The notes under the pieces are model-generated. The model ran no database searches, was not told the DNA's origin, and worked only from the letters and a program-made list of their open reading frames with translations. 64,000 bases of DNA from a virus. The position numbers were made by a program, and so were the translations under genes. Numbering within the stretch: the first letter of the stretch is position 1; every line of letters begins with the position of its first letter. The stretch spans positions 1 to 64,000 of IMG/VR virus record IMGVR_UViG_3300020390_000003; one strand, 5' to 3'. This document shows positions 33,235 through 42,687 of this stretch, one piece after another.

Positions 33235-33366
33235 TTACTTCTCTTGATCTCTGGCATCCCATATAAAGTATAGCCTTAAGCTGATATCTTTATCGCAGCA
33301 CGTGCACAAGTATTCTGCCCTTCCTAGTCTTTTGATTTCAGCATTGCAGCACGGGGATTTTTCCAT
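33235..33366 (-). CDS. 43-residue Cys-rich protein
   Basis: MEKSPCCNAEIKRLGRAEYL, then CTCCDKDISL. CC and CxCC form a probable zinc ribbon. The ATG overlaps the preceding stop (TAATG). Typical of small phage zinc proteins. Confidence 0.6.
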   Translation of the reverse strand: MEKSPCCNAEIKRLGRAEYLCTCCDKDISLRLYFIWDARDQEK

Positions 33367-33557
33367 TACGGTAGTATGTGAAATTCCTCACTTTTTTTGG
33401 CGTATCTGGCGACAAAGTGTTTTTGGGCTGCTTTAAAAGCTTCCATCGCTTTGTCTGGTGGAAACGTGTTAAACATTGTTTCGGCGAATGCTTCTCCTTT
33501 TAATTGCGCCTCAGACTTTAGCTGCATTGCGCTTTCTGCTTTTTTAAGTAGTGACAT
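33366..33557 (-). CDS. Hypothetical helical protein
   Basis: 63 residues, wholly helical (LLKKAESAMQLKSEAQLKGE). Function unknown; lies within the leftward block. Confidence 0.55.
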   Translation of the reverse strand: MSLLKKAESAMQLKSEAQLKGEAFAETMFNTFPPDKAMEAFKAAQKHFVARYAKKSEEFHILP

Positions 33558-33558
33558 A

Positions 33559-33765
33559 TTACTTTTTGATTAAATCCTTTACAATTTGCTTTACGCGCTC
33601 TGTGGGGTTGCATTTATCTACCCAAAAATCAAAGCTTTGCAGGGTGCTCATATTGATCCCTAGCGTGATCTTATCTAGATTGACTTTTTTGCATATCATT
33701 GTCTTAGCGATATGCCCTAACCCATTAAAATACGGGCTGTTCTTTAAGGTGTGTTGTGTGATCAT
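33559..33765 (-). CDS. Hypothetical small protein
   Basis: 68 residues, basic. MITQHTLKNSPYFNGLGHIA followed by KTMICKKVNLDKITLGINM. No domain recognised. Overlaps the upstream gene by 4 bp. Confidence 0.5.
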   Translation of the reverse strand: MITQHTLKNSPYFNGLGHIAKTMICKKVNLDKITLGINMSTLQSFDFWVDKCNPTERVKQIVKDLIKK

Positions 33766-33968
33766 TTCTTAAAAATTAAAATGTTGTTGATGCCTTCACG
33801 CACGGTAAAGACGTTGTTATCATTCAGATCATTGAGCGCATCGCGTATTTCTAAAAAGGTGGAGTTTAGATGTTGTGCAATTTGAATGGCACTTATACCG
33901 CATTTCCCTCCCGTTTTTTCGTGATAATCTTCAATCACTTTTATGATCTGCTGCTCCTGTTCTGTCAT
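33762..33968 (-). CDS. Winged-helix DNA-binding protein
   Basis: 68 residues. QQIIKVIEDYHEKTGGKCGI, SAIQIAQHLNSTFLEIRDAL (recognition helix) and a wing NVFTVREGINNILIF make a complete winged helix. First gene of the leftward block; it probably regulates the block or the facing late promoter. Confidence 0.7.
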   Translation of the reverse strand: MTEQEQQIIKVIEDYHEKTGGKCGISAIQIAQHLNSTFLEIRDALNDLNDNNVFTVREGINNILIFKK

Positions 33969-33974
33969 TTACAC

Positions 33975-34061
33975 CAAATATATATCTGATTTACATTAAA
34001 TATAAACTTATTTAATACTATAATTCTATTATTTTTGTATTAGATATAATTTTTATTTATA
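33975..34061. promoter_or_regulatory. Bidirectional promoter island with late promoter
   Basis: Late promoter TTCTATTATTTTTG at 34024-34037, 30 bases before the ATG at 34067. The 48 bp 34014-34061 are identical to 50786-50833. Minus-strand TATATTTG (33982-33975) lies seven bases before the ATG at 33968, which would give a leaderless or nearly leaderless mRNA. Confidence 0.7.
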
Positions 34062-34066
34062 CCGGA

Positions 34067-34756
34067 ATGATTAATCGTATAAAAAAGAAGGTGGAGTTTT
34101 TCTTGAATACTGAGGCGCGAGGCAACTTTACACCGCAGTCTTTTGAAGAAGCATTGCACGATGCTATACAAGGCCGTAATGAAGAATATTTTTACGACTT
34201 AAACCGATTGATCGTTAGAGAAAACCGCGCGATGATCACCGGCGGTATTGCAAACATCACTGATAAATACAGTGAGAAGATTTTGCACTACTTAGAAGAA
34301 ACAAGTCCTATTCCTGTGGTGAATAAGCGTATTACTTTGCCTGATGATTGGCGCTATTTAGACGTTTCAGAATTTTCAGATGGTAGTATGATTGAGTTTT
34401 GCAAGGATAAGCGCGAGTTTAATATTCTAAAGACTGAAGCTACCAAGCAATATCCTGTGTGTATGCTGGCCGGGAATGTATTGTCAATCGCTCCGGCTAC
34501 CGACACCGATACGGTAACGCTATCCTACCTGAGACAAGTAAAATATCCTAAATGGACCTACACTACGATTGATGATGTAGAACTTTTTAATCCGGATGCC
34601 GCCGATTTTCAAGATGCAGATATTCACCCGAGCGAAGAAAATGAAATGGTGCGCCGCGTGTTGATGGCTTTTGGCGTAAATCTTAGCCAAACAGATATTT
34701 TGAATTTCACTGTAAACGAAGAAAGAACGGATAATCAACAAGAAAACCAAACATAA
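34067..34756 (+). CDS. Head-tail connector (adaptor) protein
   Basis: 229 residues. NFTPQSFEEALHDAIQGRNE, then MITGGIANITDKYSEKILHY and a beta domain (CMLAGNVLSIAPATDTDTVT). Layout and position (after capsid, before ring and stabilisation proteins) fit the adaptor beneath the portal in crAss-like phages. Its stop overlaps the start of the inserted HNH gene. Confidence 0.65.
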   Translation: MINRIKKKVEFFLNTEARGNFTPQSFEEALHDAIQGRNEEYFYDLNRLIVRENRAMITGGIANITDKYSEKILHYLEETSPIPVVNKRITLPDDWRYLDVSEFSDGSMIEFCKDKREFNILKTEATKQYPVCMLAGNVLSIAPATDTDTVTLSYLRQVKYPKWTYTTIDDVELFNPDAADFQDADIHPSEENEMVRRVLMAFGVNLSQTDILNFTVNEERTDNQQENQT

Positions 34757-35322
34757 TGGAAGAGTGGAAAGATGTTAATGGGTATGAGGGAATGTACCAA
34801 ATATCTAACAAAGGGAACGTACGCTCTTTGGATAGAATTTCCTATCACAAGAGAGGAGTGAGTAGATACAAAGGGAAACCTAAAAAAAAACGTATGTCGA
34901 CTTTTGGTTATTGGATGGTTAGTTTTTCTAAAGAAAATAAAAGCAAGAATTTCTACGTACACAAATTAATGGGGATTGCATTCATTCCTAATCCAAAAAA
35001 TAAAAAGTTTATTAATCATAAAAATGGCATTAAAACCGATAATCAATTAGAAAATTTAGAATGGGTTACTCATAGTGAAAATATGAATCACGCACTTGAC
35101 ACAGGTCTTAGAGTTATGCCTAAAGGTGTTAAAGTCTACAATTCAAAATTAAACCCAGAAATTATTATATCCGCTAGAAAGGAATACAGCAGAGGTGGTA
35201 TAACTTATCAAGAAATAGCAGATAAAAACGGTGTATGTAAAAGAGTTATGATGAATGCAATGAAAGGAAAACACTGGCAGCATGTTACAGAATGTTTGGA
35301 CTATGAATCTAAAAAATATTAA
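34756..35322 (+). CDS. HNH homing endonuclease (NUMOD4-HNH)
   Basis: 188 residues. NUMOD4 (VNGYEGMYQISNKGNVRSL), HNH core (VHKLMGIAFIPNP, INHKNGIKTDNQLENLEWV) and a C-terminal HTH-like part (ISARKEYSRGGITYQEIADK). Inserted between two structural genes in the same orientation without breaking either, as free-standing homing genes often are. Confidence 0.92.
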   Translation: MEEWKDVNGYEGMYQISNKGNVRSLDRISYHKRGVSRYKGKPKKKRMSTFGYWMVSFSKENKSKNFYVHKLMGIAFIPNPKNKKFINHKNGIKTDNQLENLEWVTHSENMNHALDTGLRVMPKGVKVYNSKLNPEIIISARKEYSRGGITYQEIADKNGVCKRVMMNAMKGKHWQHVTECLDYESKKY

Positions 35323-35324
35323 TT

Positions 35325-36140
35325 ATGGCAGCACAAACACCGTCAGAATATTATGCAGATGATGCAAGTTGGGGAAACTACCAGTTTATCACGCTGAAAG
35401 AATTGGTAGATGAAATGCTTGCCGATAGTACTGATAGTGATAGTTACCTTGCTAATACCAAGCGATCACAAATTGTACGCAATCTTAAACGCGGTATTAA
35501 AGAACTCAATAGAGATACTAAAAAAACCGTGTATGCTGCACAGCTTACGCTAGGTCCTAAATTATATTTTGCCTTACCTCAAAGCTATATTGATTGGGTG
35601 CGTGTTTCGGTAATTGACGAGCACGGCCGTATGCAGCCGCTTAACATCAATAACAAGATCAACACCGCCGCAGGATATCTTCAGAATTATAAGCACGAGC
35701 TTTTATTTGATTATCAAGGCCAATTGCTTACTACCGATATGGCCAATGCGTTTCAAAAACCTTTTATACGCCATACGGTTTGCACCACCAATGATACTTC
35801 GTTGCTTTCCAAATTTGGGGAGTTTAAGGTAAGTGATGATCGTAGCACTATTCATTTCAGTTCTAATCTGCAGGGTAAAGATATTGTGATCGAGTACTTG
35901 TCTGATGGTTTAGAAATGGAGAAGATTAAAGAAACTGAAATCAAGGTGAACAAAAGCTTAACCCAAGCTATACGTTGGTTTGCAATTTCAGAAATTCTTG
36001 CATTACGCCGCAATGCTACGCAGTATGATAAAACCACCACACGCAATCGCTATTTAAAAGAACGTCACAAAGCTTTAATAGATGCTTTGAATTTAGATTT
36101 TAATGAGATTGCCCGTGTAATCCCTTCAATGCCCAACTAA
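35325..36140 (+). CDS. Head-tail joining (ring) protein
   Basis: 271 residues. Helical start (LKELVDEMLADSTDSDSYLA), a beta sandwich in the middle (IDWVRVSVIDEHGRMQPLNI) and a helical end. This is the second connector component expected between adaptor and tail in Bacteroidetes podoviruses. Assigned by layout and neighbours. Its stop overlaps the next ATG. Confidence 0.65.
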   Translation: MAAQTPSEYYADDASWGNYQFITLKELVDEMLADSTDSDSYLANTKRSQIVRNLKRGIKELNRDTKKTVYAAQLTLGPKLYFALPQSYIDWVRVSVIDEHGRMQPLNINNKINTAAGYLQNYKHELLFDYQGQLLTTDMANAFQKPFIRHTVCTTNDTSLLSKFGEFKVSDDRSTIHFSSNLQGKDIVIEYLSDGLEMEKIKETEIKVNKSLTQAIRWFAISEILALRRNATQYDKTTTRNRYLKERHKALIDALNLDFNEIARVIPSMPN

Positions 36141-39100
36141 TGCTTAGACAAAATTTCATATCAGGTAGAATGAACAAGGATGCAGATATACGTTTGCTTC
36201 CTAAAGGTGAATATCGCGATGCTTTTGGTATTGAAGTGATCAACAGTGAAGGTGATGATGTAGGCGCTATTGAACCGATGTTATCAAATAAGCAACTCAC
36301 GAGTTACGATGTAGGTGCCAATCCTTACGATATGGGGGATTATGCTGATGAGTTTCGCAAGAAGATTTATTGGCTTGTCGTTTCTGATTCCGGAAGTTTT
36401 CTATTTGAATGGGATGATACAAACAAAGTACAATCTTTAGTACTTGGCGATACCCGGCCAGAGACTACACGCGTATTTAATCTACACAAAGACTATATGG
36501 TGACCGGTATGGTAAAAGTCACCACCCAGAATGTAGAAGATGATTTGCTTTTGTTTACCGATGATAATATGCAACCTATTTGCATTAACATCGAGCGCGC
36601 AAAATCTTGGGGAGTTAATGGTTTTGTTGAAGAAGATATTTTACTCATTAAAAAGCCACCGCGTTACGCACCAAGTATTACACCTACCTATACCAATGAC
36701 GGCAGCAATAACATTGAAGAACGCTTTTTACTATTTGCTTATCGCTATCGCTATTTAGATGGGGAATATAGTGCCCCGTCAGATTTCAGCAATTACAATT
36801 TTAATCCTAAGCCTTTTGATCTTGATTATTTCAGCTTAGACAACTTGGGGATGATCAATGCGTTTAACGCAGTAAAGATTGACTTTAATACCGGTGAACG
36901 CCAGGTGACGGAAATACAGCTTTTGGTAAAAGAAAGTCTAAGTAACAACCTAAGTATCATTGAAACCTTTAGCAAAGAGAAAGAAGGATGGGGAGACAAC
37001 TTGATCAAGAGTTTTGTTTTTGCCAATGATAAATCGGTTACAGATTTACCCAGCGATCAATTGTTGCGCAGCTTTGACAATGTGCCTTTAAAAGCAAAAG
37101 CCTTATCCCTTATAGAAAACTTGCCGGTATTCTCAAACTACCTTGAAGGCTACGATATCAAGGACCAAGACGGCAACGAAATAAATATCGATTATAATAT
37201 CGCGCTTCAAAACAACATCATTGAAAGCGGTGATGATTTAACGATCGCTATTTCGCCGGATACAAAACTTGCAGTCACCAATCCTAATAATTATCCACTT
37301 ACCGAAGGCCGTCGAATAGTGATTGATTTATCTATGGAGATCAACGGGCTACCGGGATATGATAATTCTTTTTTTCATACGCTTGATAGCGATTATCCTA
37401 CGCTTCACAATGTATTTAATAGCCTTGAGTTTAGAAACTTGCTTGAAGTGATCAATAGTGATTTTCAGAAAAATTACAATCAGCAAGGCGAATACAGCGT
37501 TCCTCCTTCTTACACTTTATCCCAAGATCCTGAGATCACCTATGCCCAAGAAGTTGGCGTTCCTACTTTTACCGTAAGTCCGGTAACATTTACCGATTCT
37601 GACAATGGCGGTGCCACGGTAGAAGTGCCTATCACCTTTGCAGAAAGCAGCAACTTTGGTGTAGTGGATAATATCAATAGCGGCACTTGTAAAACCAACC
37701 GTAATTATGAGGTTGGTCCTGTGTATATGGATAAGTATGGTAGGCGCTCTACTGTGCTCACTTCAAAAAACAATACGCTTTTTATTCCGCAAGAATATTC
37801 TGTGTTTCAGAATAAGTTGATTGCTACAATCAATAGCCCGGCACCGTATTGGGCAGACCGCTATAAGCTTGTGGTAAAAGCCACACCATTAGCATATCAA
37901 ACCATTTACATCACAGAGTTTTATTCTGAGGACTTTTTCACATGGTGCAAGCTAGAAGGTAAGAATAAAGATAAAGTTGTGATTGGTGACTTCCTGATCG
38001 TGAAAAAGGCCGGTGATCAGATTGTTGCTGAGCCTATCAAAGTCAAGGTGCTTGACATTAAAGAATTTGACGAGGACTTTATCAAGAACAATACAGATCA
38101 AGAAGGTGAAGATATTATTGAGCGAGCTGGACTTTATATGAAAATTAGACCATTGGGCTTTTCAATGGATAATGATGATTTTGATGTTGAAACAAGAAAA
38201 TCTCCGATAGGAGCAAATAAAAGTGGTTATCCTAGAACTGTACTTGATTTATTTACATCAGGAACAGACCCCGATTTGCAAGAGTTGGCTATACCTGCAG
38301 GAACTTCAATTACATTACGCTTAAATAGTTCACGTAATTATGATGATGGTTGGGTAAATATAGATTATGATAATGAGTTTTATGCTCAAAGGGATTATGA
38401 TACAATAGAAGATTGGTTTGACGAAATAATCTTTGGGCGCACTTCTTTAAAAGCAGATGATGGAAGCGGTGAGTTTGATTATGATTATTTAGATAGTCCT
38501 GACCCTAATCGTGAAAATATGGAACTTATTCGCGATGAAAATGGTTATTTAAAGCTAATTGTATGGGGGCTTTTATCTGGAGGAACGCGCAATCGTAGAG
38601 GCCGAGTAAGTGCAGAAATTATTGTGCGCACCGGTAGCGGTGTTTATGCTTTTGAAACCTTACCCAAGCAAGCAGAAAGTGAACGTTTCTATGAGACAGC
38701 ACAATGCTTTGATATCGTTAATGGCAATCACTTAGGAAACACCCAAGATCAAGATTTTGAAAATGGAGCTCCGGCGATTGTAGAAATGGACTTTTTTAAT
38801 TGCTATACACAAGGCAATGGTATAGAAAGTTTTCGGGTGCGCGATGAATTTAATACCAACTATCTAAGCATCGACACCAGACCATCATCAACAAGCGTTG
38901 AGCAGTATAGAGCCGTGCGTAGATTCGCCGATATGACTTACGGTAAGCCTTATATTGAAAGCACCAATATTAATGGCTTAAACGAGTTTAATTTAAGTAA
39001 TGCCAATTTCAAAGAGTTAGACAAGCAGTATGGTAGCATTCAGAAAACTTTAAATCGAGAAGGCAATATCCTTGTGCTTCAAGAAGAAAAAGCCGGTTAT

Positions 39101-40801
39101 GTGCTGTTTGGTAAAGATTTGCTTACCACCGCAAACGGCGAAAGCGTACTAAGTAAAATTCCGGAGGTCCTTGGGAGTTATAGAACTTATGCCGGTAATA
39201 ATGGTGTAGGCAATAATCCGGAGAGTGTTGCGGTTGACGGTGATCGTGTCTATTGGGCAAATGCCAGACGCGGCACACCAGTAAGATTATCTATTGACGG
39301 CACCACCGAAATCAATTACGGGATGGTTGCGCATTTTAGAAACCTGTTCATTCAAAATCCTACTTCGCGCAAGATTGGCGGTTATGACCCGTATTTTAAA
39401 AAATACACTTTGACCATTGAAGATGAAGTAGCACAAACCTTAAATGCGTATTGTGGCAACGTAATTCACAAAACTATAACGGAACCATTCACCTACATTC
39501 TAAACCTCAATTATTTACTAGGCGATACCGTGCTTAACTTTAATGTTTCTGATGGAGAAGCAAACATTGTTGCAACGTATGCCGGAAGCCCATATACTGC
39601 CAATGGAGTGACCGGCCTTGCAACTTTGACTATACCGCGCACAGATTTAGAAGAACGACAAGTGGTGATCACTATAACGCCGGTAACGGCCAGCGCTCAA
39701 GTACAAGTAACCCATACGTGCCCGGTAGGATTACCAATGAAAGTGATAAGCATTGTACTTGCCGATGAAGATGATCTAGGCAGAACGATGATCAACCGCT
39801 ACCGATGGGGAGCGAGTTCGTTCTTTAGCGAGGACCACTTATTCCAAAACTCAGAATTGAGTCAGTTTGTTATTGAAAGCGGACTTGAAGGTACAAGCAA
39901 ATTCCCTAAACGCGGTACTTCTGTGAATATTCAAGCATATAAAGACGGCAGCAATACCGGAAGTTTTAAAGTAGATCGCGAGAATAAATTAGGGTATTTG
40001 ATAAGCAGCGCTAATTACACCGATGCTGATTTAGAAACGATCCTTACTGAAGCAACATTTTTAGAAACTACCAATACGCAGATATCGTTAACCAACTTTA
40101 TTGATCAAGCAAGCTTTGCTTTTGACCGTCCTAATGGGGATGAAAACCTGTATTTAATTTGGGATTATCGCGATAACGAATTGGCTATTAATGTCGATAC
40201 TAAAATCATATTTGCTTTTGATGCTTCTGGAAGTATGGATGCGACATTGGCACCGCTTCAAACAATGAAAGATACAATTCTCAAAGATCGATTATTGCCT
40301 TTGTATGACAATGATTCTGATTTATATGATGAAAGTGTAGAGATCATTGCTTGGGGAAGCGGCTCAGGTGATCAATATCCTGAGTATAATGAGCAGACCT
40401 TACAAGCGCTGAATATGTTTGGCGATACACCAGAAGGTAATGTGATTGTAATGGTATTCCAAGATGAGGCGAGCAATATTTACGAAGATGGAACCTTTGA
40501 CCCTGTTGATCCACGTACTGCCACGTATGACGCTGATATGACCACGTTACGCACCAGACTTAATTCATTTCCTAATAATTATTATCGCGGTGTGATTTTC
40601 CAGGTAGAGCCAGCAAGCGGCACCAGCTTCAAAGATTTTATACAAGCAATACAAAACGGTACAGGCAACTACTCAGGCAATAACGGGCTAAGCAACCGTG
40701 GAGAGTTCAACTACAAATATGATATTGCTGATGGAGAGACACCGCAATACTACTTAGACAAGATTGTAGAAGCATTAACCGAATTAGGATATACACTTTA
40801 A
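36140..40801 (+). CDS. Tail stabilisation protein fused to a C-terminal VWA domain
   Basis: 1553 residues. The start NFISGRMNKDADIRLLPKGE, then YRDAFGIEVINSEGDDVGAIE is the hallmark opening of stabilisation/tail-tube proteins in crAss-like and related phages. Beta-propeller or sandwich domains follow (for example DKYGRRSTVLTSKNN near 535). Residues about 1350-1553 form a von Willebrand A domain: KIIFAFDASGSMDATLAPLQ with MIDAS D1361-x-S1363-x-S1365, then GNVIVMVFQDEAS. VWA domains bind metal and protein or glycan ligands, so this end might take part in host adhesion. VWA position at the extreme C-terminus is unusual. Confidence 0.8.
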   Translation: MLRQNFISGRMNKDADIRLLPKGEYRDAFGIEVINSEGDDVGAIEPMLSNKQLTSYDVGANPYDMGDYADEFRKKIYWLVVSDSGSFLFEWDDTNKVQSLVLGDTRPETTRVFNLHKDYMVTGMVKVTTQNVEDDLLLFTDDNMQPICINIERAKSWGVNGFVEEDILLIKKPPRYAPSITPTYTNDGSNNIEERFLLFAYRYRYLDGEYSAPSDFSNYNFNPKPFDLDYFSLDNLGMINAFNAVKIDFNTGERQVTEIQLLVKESLSNNLSIIETFSKEKEGWGDNLIKSFVFANDKSVTDLPSDQLLRSFDNVPLKAKALSLIENLPVFSNYLEGYDIKDQDGNEINIDYNIALQNNIIESGDDLTIAISPDTKLAVTNPNNYPLTEGRRIVIDLSMEINGLPGYDNSFFHTLDSDYPTLHNVFNSLEFRNLLEVINSDFQKNYNQQGEYSVPPSYTLSQDPEITYAQEVGVPTFTVSPVTFTDSDNGGATVEVPITFAESSNFGVVDNINSGTCKTNRNYEVGPVYMDKYGRRSTVLTSKNNTLFIPQEYSVFQNKLIATINSPAPYWADRYKLVVKATPLAYQTIYITEFYSEDFFTWCKLEGKNKDKVVIGDFLIVKKAGDQIVAEPIKVKVLDIKEFDEDFIKNNTDQEGEDIIERAGLYMKIRPLGFSMDNDDFDVETRKSPIGANKSGYPRTVLDLFTSGTDPDLQELAIPAGTSITLRLNSSRNYDDGWVNIDYDNEFYAQRDYDTIEDWFDEIIFGRTSLKADDGSGEFDYDYLDSPDPNRENMELIRDENGYLKLIVWGLLSGGTRNRRGRVSAEIIVRTGSGVYAFETLPKQAESERFYETAQCFDIVNGNHLGNTQDQDFENGAPAIVEMDFFNCYTQGNGIESFRVRDEFNTNYLSIDTRPSSTSVEQYRAVRRFADMTYGKPYIESTNINGLNEFNLSNANFKELDKQYGSIQKTLNREGNILVLQEEKAGYVLFGKDLLTTANGESVLSKIPEVLGSYRTYAGNNGVGNNPESVAVDGDRVYWANARRGTPVRLSIDGTTEINYGMVAHFRNLFIQNPTSRKIGGYDPYFKKYTLTIEDEVAQTLNAYCGNVIHKTITEPFTYILNLNYLLGDTVLNFNVSDGEANIVATYAGSPYTANGVTGLATLTIPRTDLEERQVVITITPVTASAQVQVTHTCPVGLPMKVISIVLADEDDLGRTMINRYRWGASSFFSEDHLFQNSELSQFVIESGLEGTSKFPKRGTSVNIQAYKDGSNTGSFKVDRENKLGYLISSANYTDADLETILTEATFLETTNTQISLTNFIDQASFAFDRPNGDENLYLIWDYRDNELAINVDTKIIFAFDASGSMDATLAPLQTMKDTILKDRLLPLYDNDSDLYDESVEIIAWGSGSGDQYPEYNEQTLQALNMFGDTPEGNVIVMVFQDEASNIYEDGTFDPVDPRTATYDADMTTLRTRLNSFPNNYYRGVIFQVEPASGTSFKDFIQAIQNGTGNYSGNNGLSNRGEFNYKYDIADGETPQYYLDKIVEALTELGYTL

Positions 40802-40812
40802 ATCATAATACA

Positions 40813-41103
40813 ATGGCAAAATTTAGAAAAAAACCGGTAGTTATTGAAGCAATTACATTTAATGAGTTTGTAGAGTATGGAAAAACTCAAATGCCGTCAG
40901 AGCATTTAAATGATGGGATGCCTTGGAGTTTCAACTATGGAGGACATCAAGTAACACACGAAAATGACGAATGTTACTTAATACCGACATTAGAAGGAAC
41001 ACACAATTTTACCCCTAAAGATGTTCTTATTACAGGGGTTAATGGAGAAATATATCCTTGTAAAATAGAGATATTCGAAAAAACCTATGAACCTGCAGAC
41101 TAA
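40813..41103 (+). CDS. Small conserved phage protein
   Basis: 96 residues. MAKFRKKPVVIEAITFNEFV, then PTLEGTHNFTPKDVLITGVN and a YPCKIEIFEKTYE ending, a widespread phage family (PGDYG-like) with unknown role. It sits inside the tail gene cluster. Its stop overlaps the next start. Confidence 0.75.
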   Translation: MAKFRKKPVVIEAITFNEFVEYGKTQMPSEHLNDGMPWSFNYGGHQVTHENDECYLIPTLEGTHNFTPKDVLITGVNGEIYPCKIEIFEKTYEPAD

Positions 41104-41831
41104 TGGCTGAGACACTAACATTTTCTGAACAGAATAAGGGATGGACGGGCGAAAGTCCGTTTAAGCCCGGTGGTATGACCTTGCTCAATAACAGGTTTTA
41201 TACCTTTAAAAACGGGCAACTCTACTTGCATAATGACGCCGATAATCCCGTGCGCTGCAATTTTTATAGGGAGCAATTTTACCCACGAGTAAAAACGGTG
41301 TTTAATGATAATCCGGAGACCGACAAGATTTTTAAGAACCTTGTGACCGAAGGAGATAGCAAATGGAAGGTGTTAGTAGAAACCAACTTTGTACAGTCTA
41401 GCATTCGCACCAATGAGTTTGTGACTAAGGAAAGTAGAGAATTTGCATACCTAAGACAAGCGGAGTCAGAAACATCGTTACGCGGCGGCGCTGCACAAGG
41501 CATAGGAAACATCAAAACCATTGACAACCTCACGATCACGGTGACTAAAACGCCAGACAATTTAAATAATGGTGACGCGCTGTTTCAAGTTAATGGTAGT
41601 GGTGATCAAGAATTGATAGGTGTAATTACAGACCATACTTCGAGCAGTATTACAGTAGCCTCCGCAGCCGTGGTTCCCGAGGAAAATGCGTATTGCTTTA
41701 TCAAGAAAGTAAGCAGAATAGAAGGTGCCGAAATACGTGGGTATTATATGGAAGTCACTCTTGAGTTAGAAAGTACAGGACCGGCCGAGTTGTTTGCAAT
41801 AAGCACCAATGCAGTTAAAAGCGGATTATGA
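41103..41831 (+). CDS. Tail protein, stabilisation-associated
   Basis: 242 residues. LTFSEQNKGWTGESPFKPGG, NNRFYTFKNGQLYLHN and VRCNFYREQFYPRVKTVFN match the C-terminal portion of stabilisation proteins in other Bacteroidetes podoviruses. Here it is a separate polypeptide, perhaps because the VWA domain takes that place in the preceding protein. Confidence 0.7.
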   Translation: MAETLTFSEQNKGWTGESPFKPGGMTLLNNRFYTFKNGQLYLHNDADNPVRCNFYREQFYPRVKTVFNDNPETDKIFKNLVTEGDSKWKVLVETNFVQSSIRTNEFVTKESREFAYLRQAESETSLRGGAAQGIGNIKTIDNLTITVTKTPDNLNNGDALFQVNGSGDQELIGVITDHTSSSITVASAAVVPEENAYCFIKKVSRIEGAEIRGYYMEVTLELESTGPAELFAISTNAVKSGL

Positions 41832-42241
41832 TGCAAGCACGCCTTTTAGAAAACAGCGATTATCCTACGCTTGTAAAATGGTGGACCGACAACCGGTTTA
41901 CACCGATAAGATTTGATTATCTACCGCAGGTTAATGGCGAGTTGCAAGGTATTATGGTTTTTAATGAAACCGACTTAATCTGCGCCGGATTTATAATAGA
42001 TACCACCATAAAAAAAGGCGCAATGTTAGAATACATTGTCGCCAATTTTGATATTAAAGATCGAGACTTACGCAAGAAAGCAATCAACCTGCTTATTGAT
42101 ACGATGTGCGCCACGTGTAAAGCAATGGGGAAAACTTTTGTATTCACCAGCCTTAAAAACCACGGACTACAAGCGCGATTTAAAGATTGCGATTTTGTTG
42201 TAGGAAGCAATAATACGTGTGAAATGATTAGGTCGCTTTAA
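41828..42241 (+). CDS. GNAT-like acetyltransferase fold protein
   Basis: 137 residues. MMQARLLENSDYPTLVKWWT is a GNAT start, with AGFIIDTTIKKGAMLEYIVA and AINLLIDTMCATCKAMG forming strand 4-5 and helix 3. Many phages encode such a protein near tail genes. The Q/R-x-x-G-x-G/A acetyl-CoA loop is not clear, so activity is uncertain. Overlaps upstream and convergent downstream genes. Confidence 0.65.
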   Translation: MMQARLLENSDYPTLVKWWTDNRFTPIRFDYLPQVNGELQGIMVFNETDLICAGFIIDTTIKKGAMLEYIVANFDIKDRDLRKKAINLLIDTMCATCKAMGKTFVFTSLKNHGLQARFKDCDFVVGSNNTCEMIRSL

Positions 42242-42680
42242 AAGTTAACTCTTGACCACTTAATGAATGAAATATATTTTGTAGGTTATGCAGAAAATGA
42301 GCTCTTGGATATCCAGATTTATTACCTAGTTCTATTTCAGCAAACTCACCTTTTAAGTAAATATTTATTCTGCCTCTAGGAATTACATCAATAATGTAGT
42401 GACTATCAGAATCTTTTCGACACTCTTGTATTTTATCTAATATTTCTCGGGTTAGTTGGATTGGTTTTAAATATTCAATCCATTGACCTGTTGAGTCTTT
42501 AAACTTATCTTCTTTAGCATAGACCGTTATGCTTGCTGAGGGTTCATTTGCTAATCCGGGCTTAACTCTATCGGTATTAATTCCAGAAACCACCATAACC
42601 TTATCCTTCAAATCTGGTCTGTGTTTCTTATTTTCTACTAACACCAAATTTCCAATTCTTAATTCGTTTGATTGTATCAT
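42228..42680 (-). CDS. Hypothetical protein, prophage-common family
   Basis: 150 residues. NELRIGNLVLVENKKHRPDL, then IQLTREILDKIQEC and HFLHNLQNIFHSLSGQELTF is a pattern common in Bacteroidetes phages and mobile elements. Function unknown. Start in the CGGGAAATG context. Confidence 0.7.
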   Translation of the reverse strand: MIQSNELRIGNLVLVENKKHRPDLKDKVMVVSGINTDRVKPGLANEPSASITVYAKEDKFKDSTGQWIEYLKPIQLTREILDKIQECRKDSDSHYIIDVIPRGRINIYLKGEFAEIELGNKSGYPRAHFLHNLQNIFHSLSGQELTFKAT

Positions 42681-42687
42681 TTCCCGG

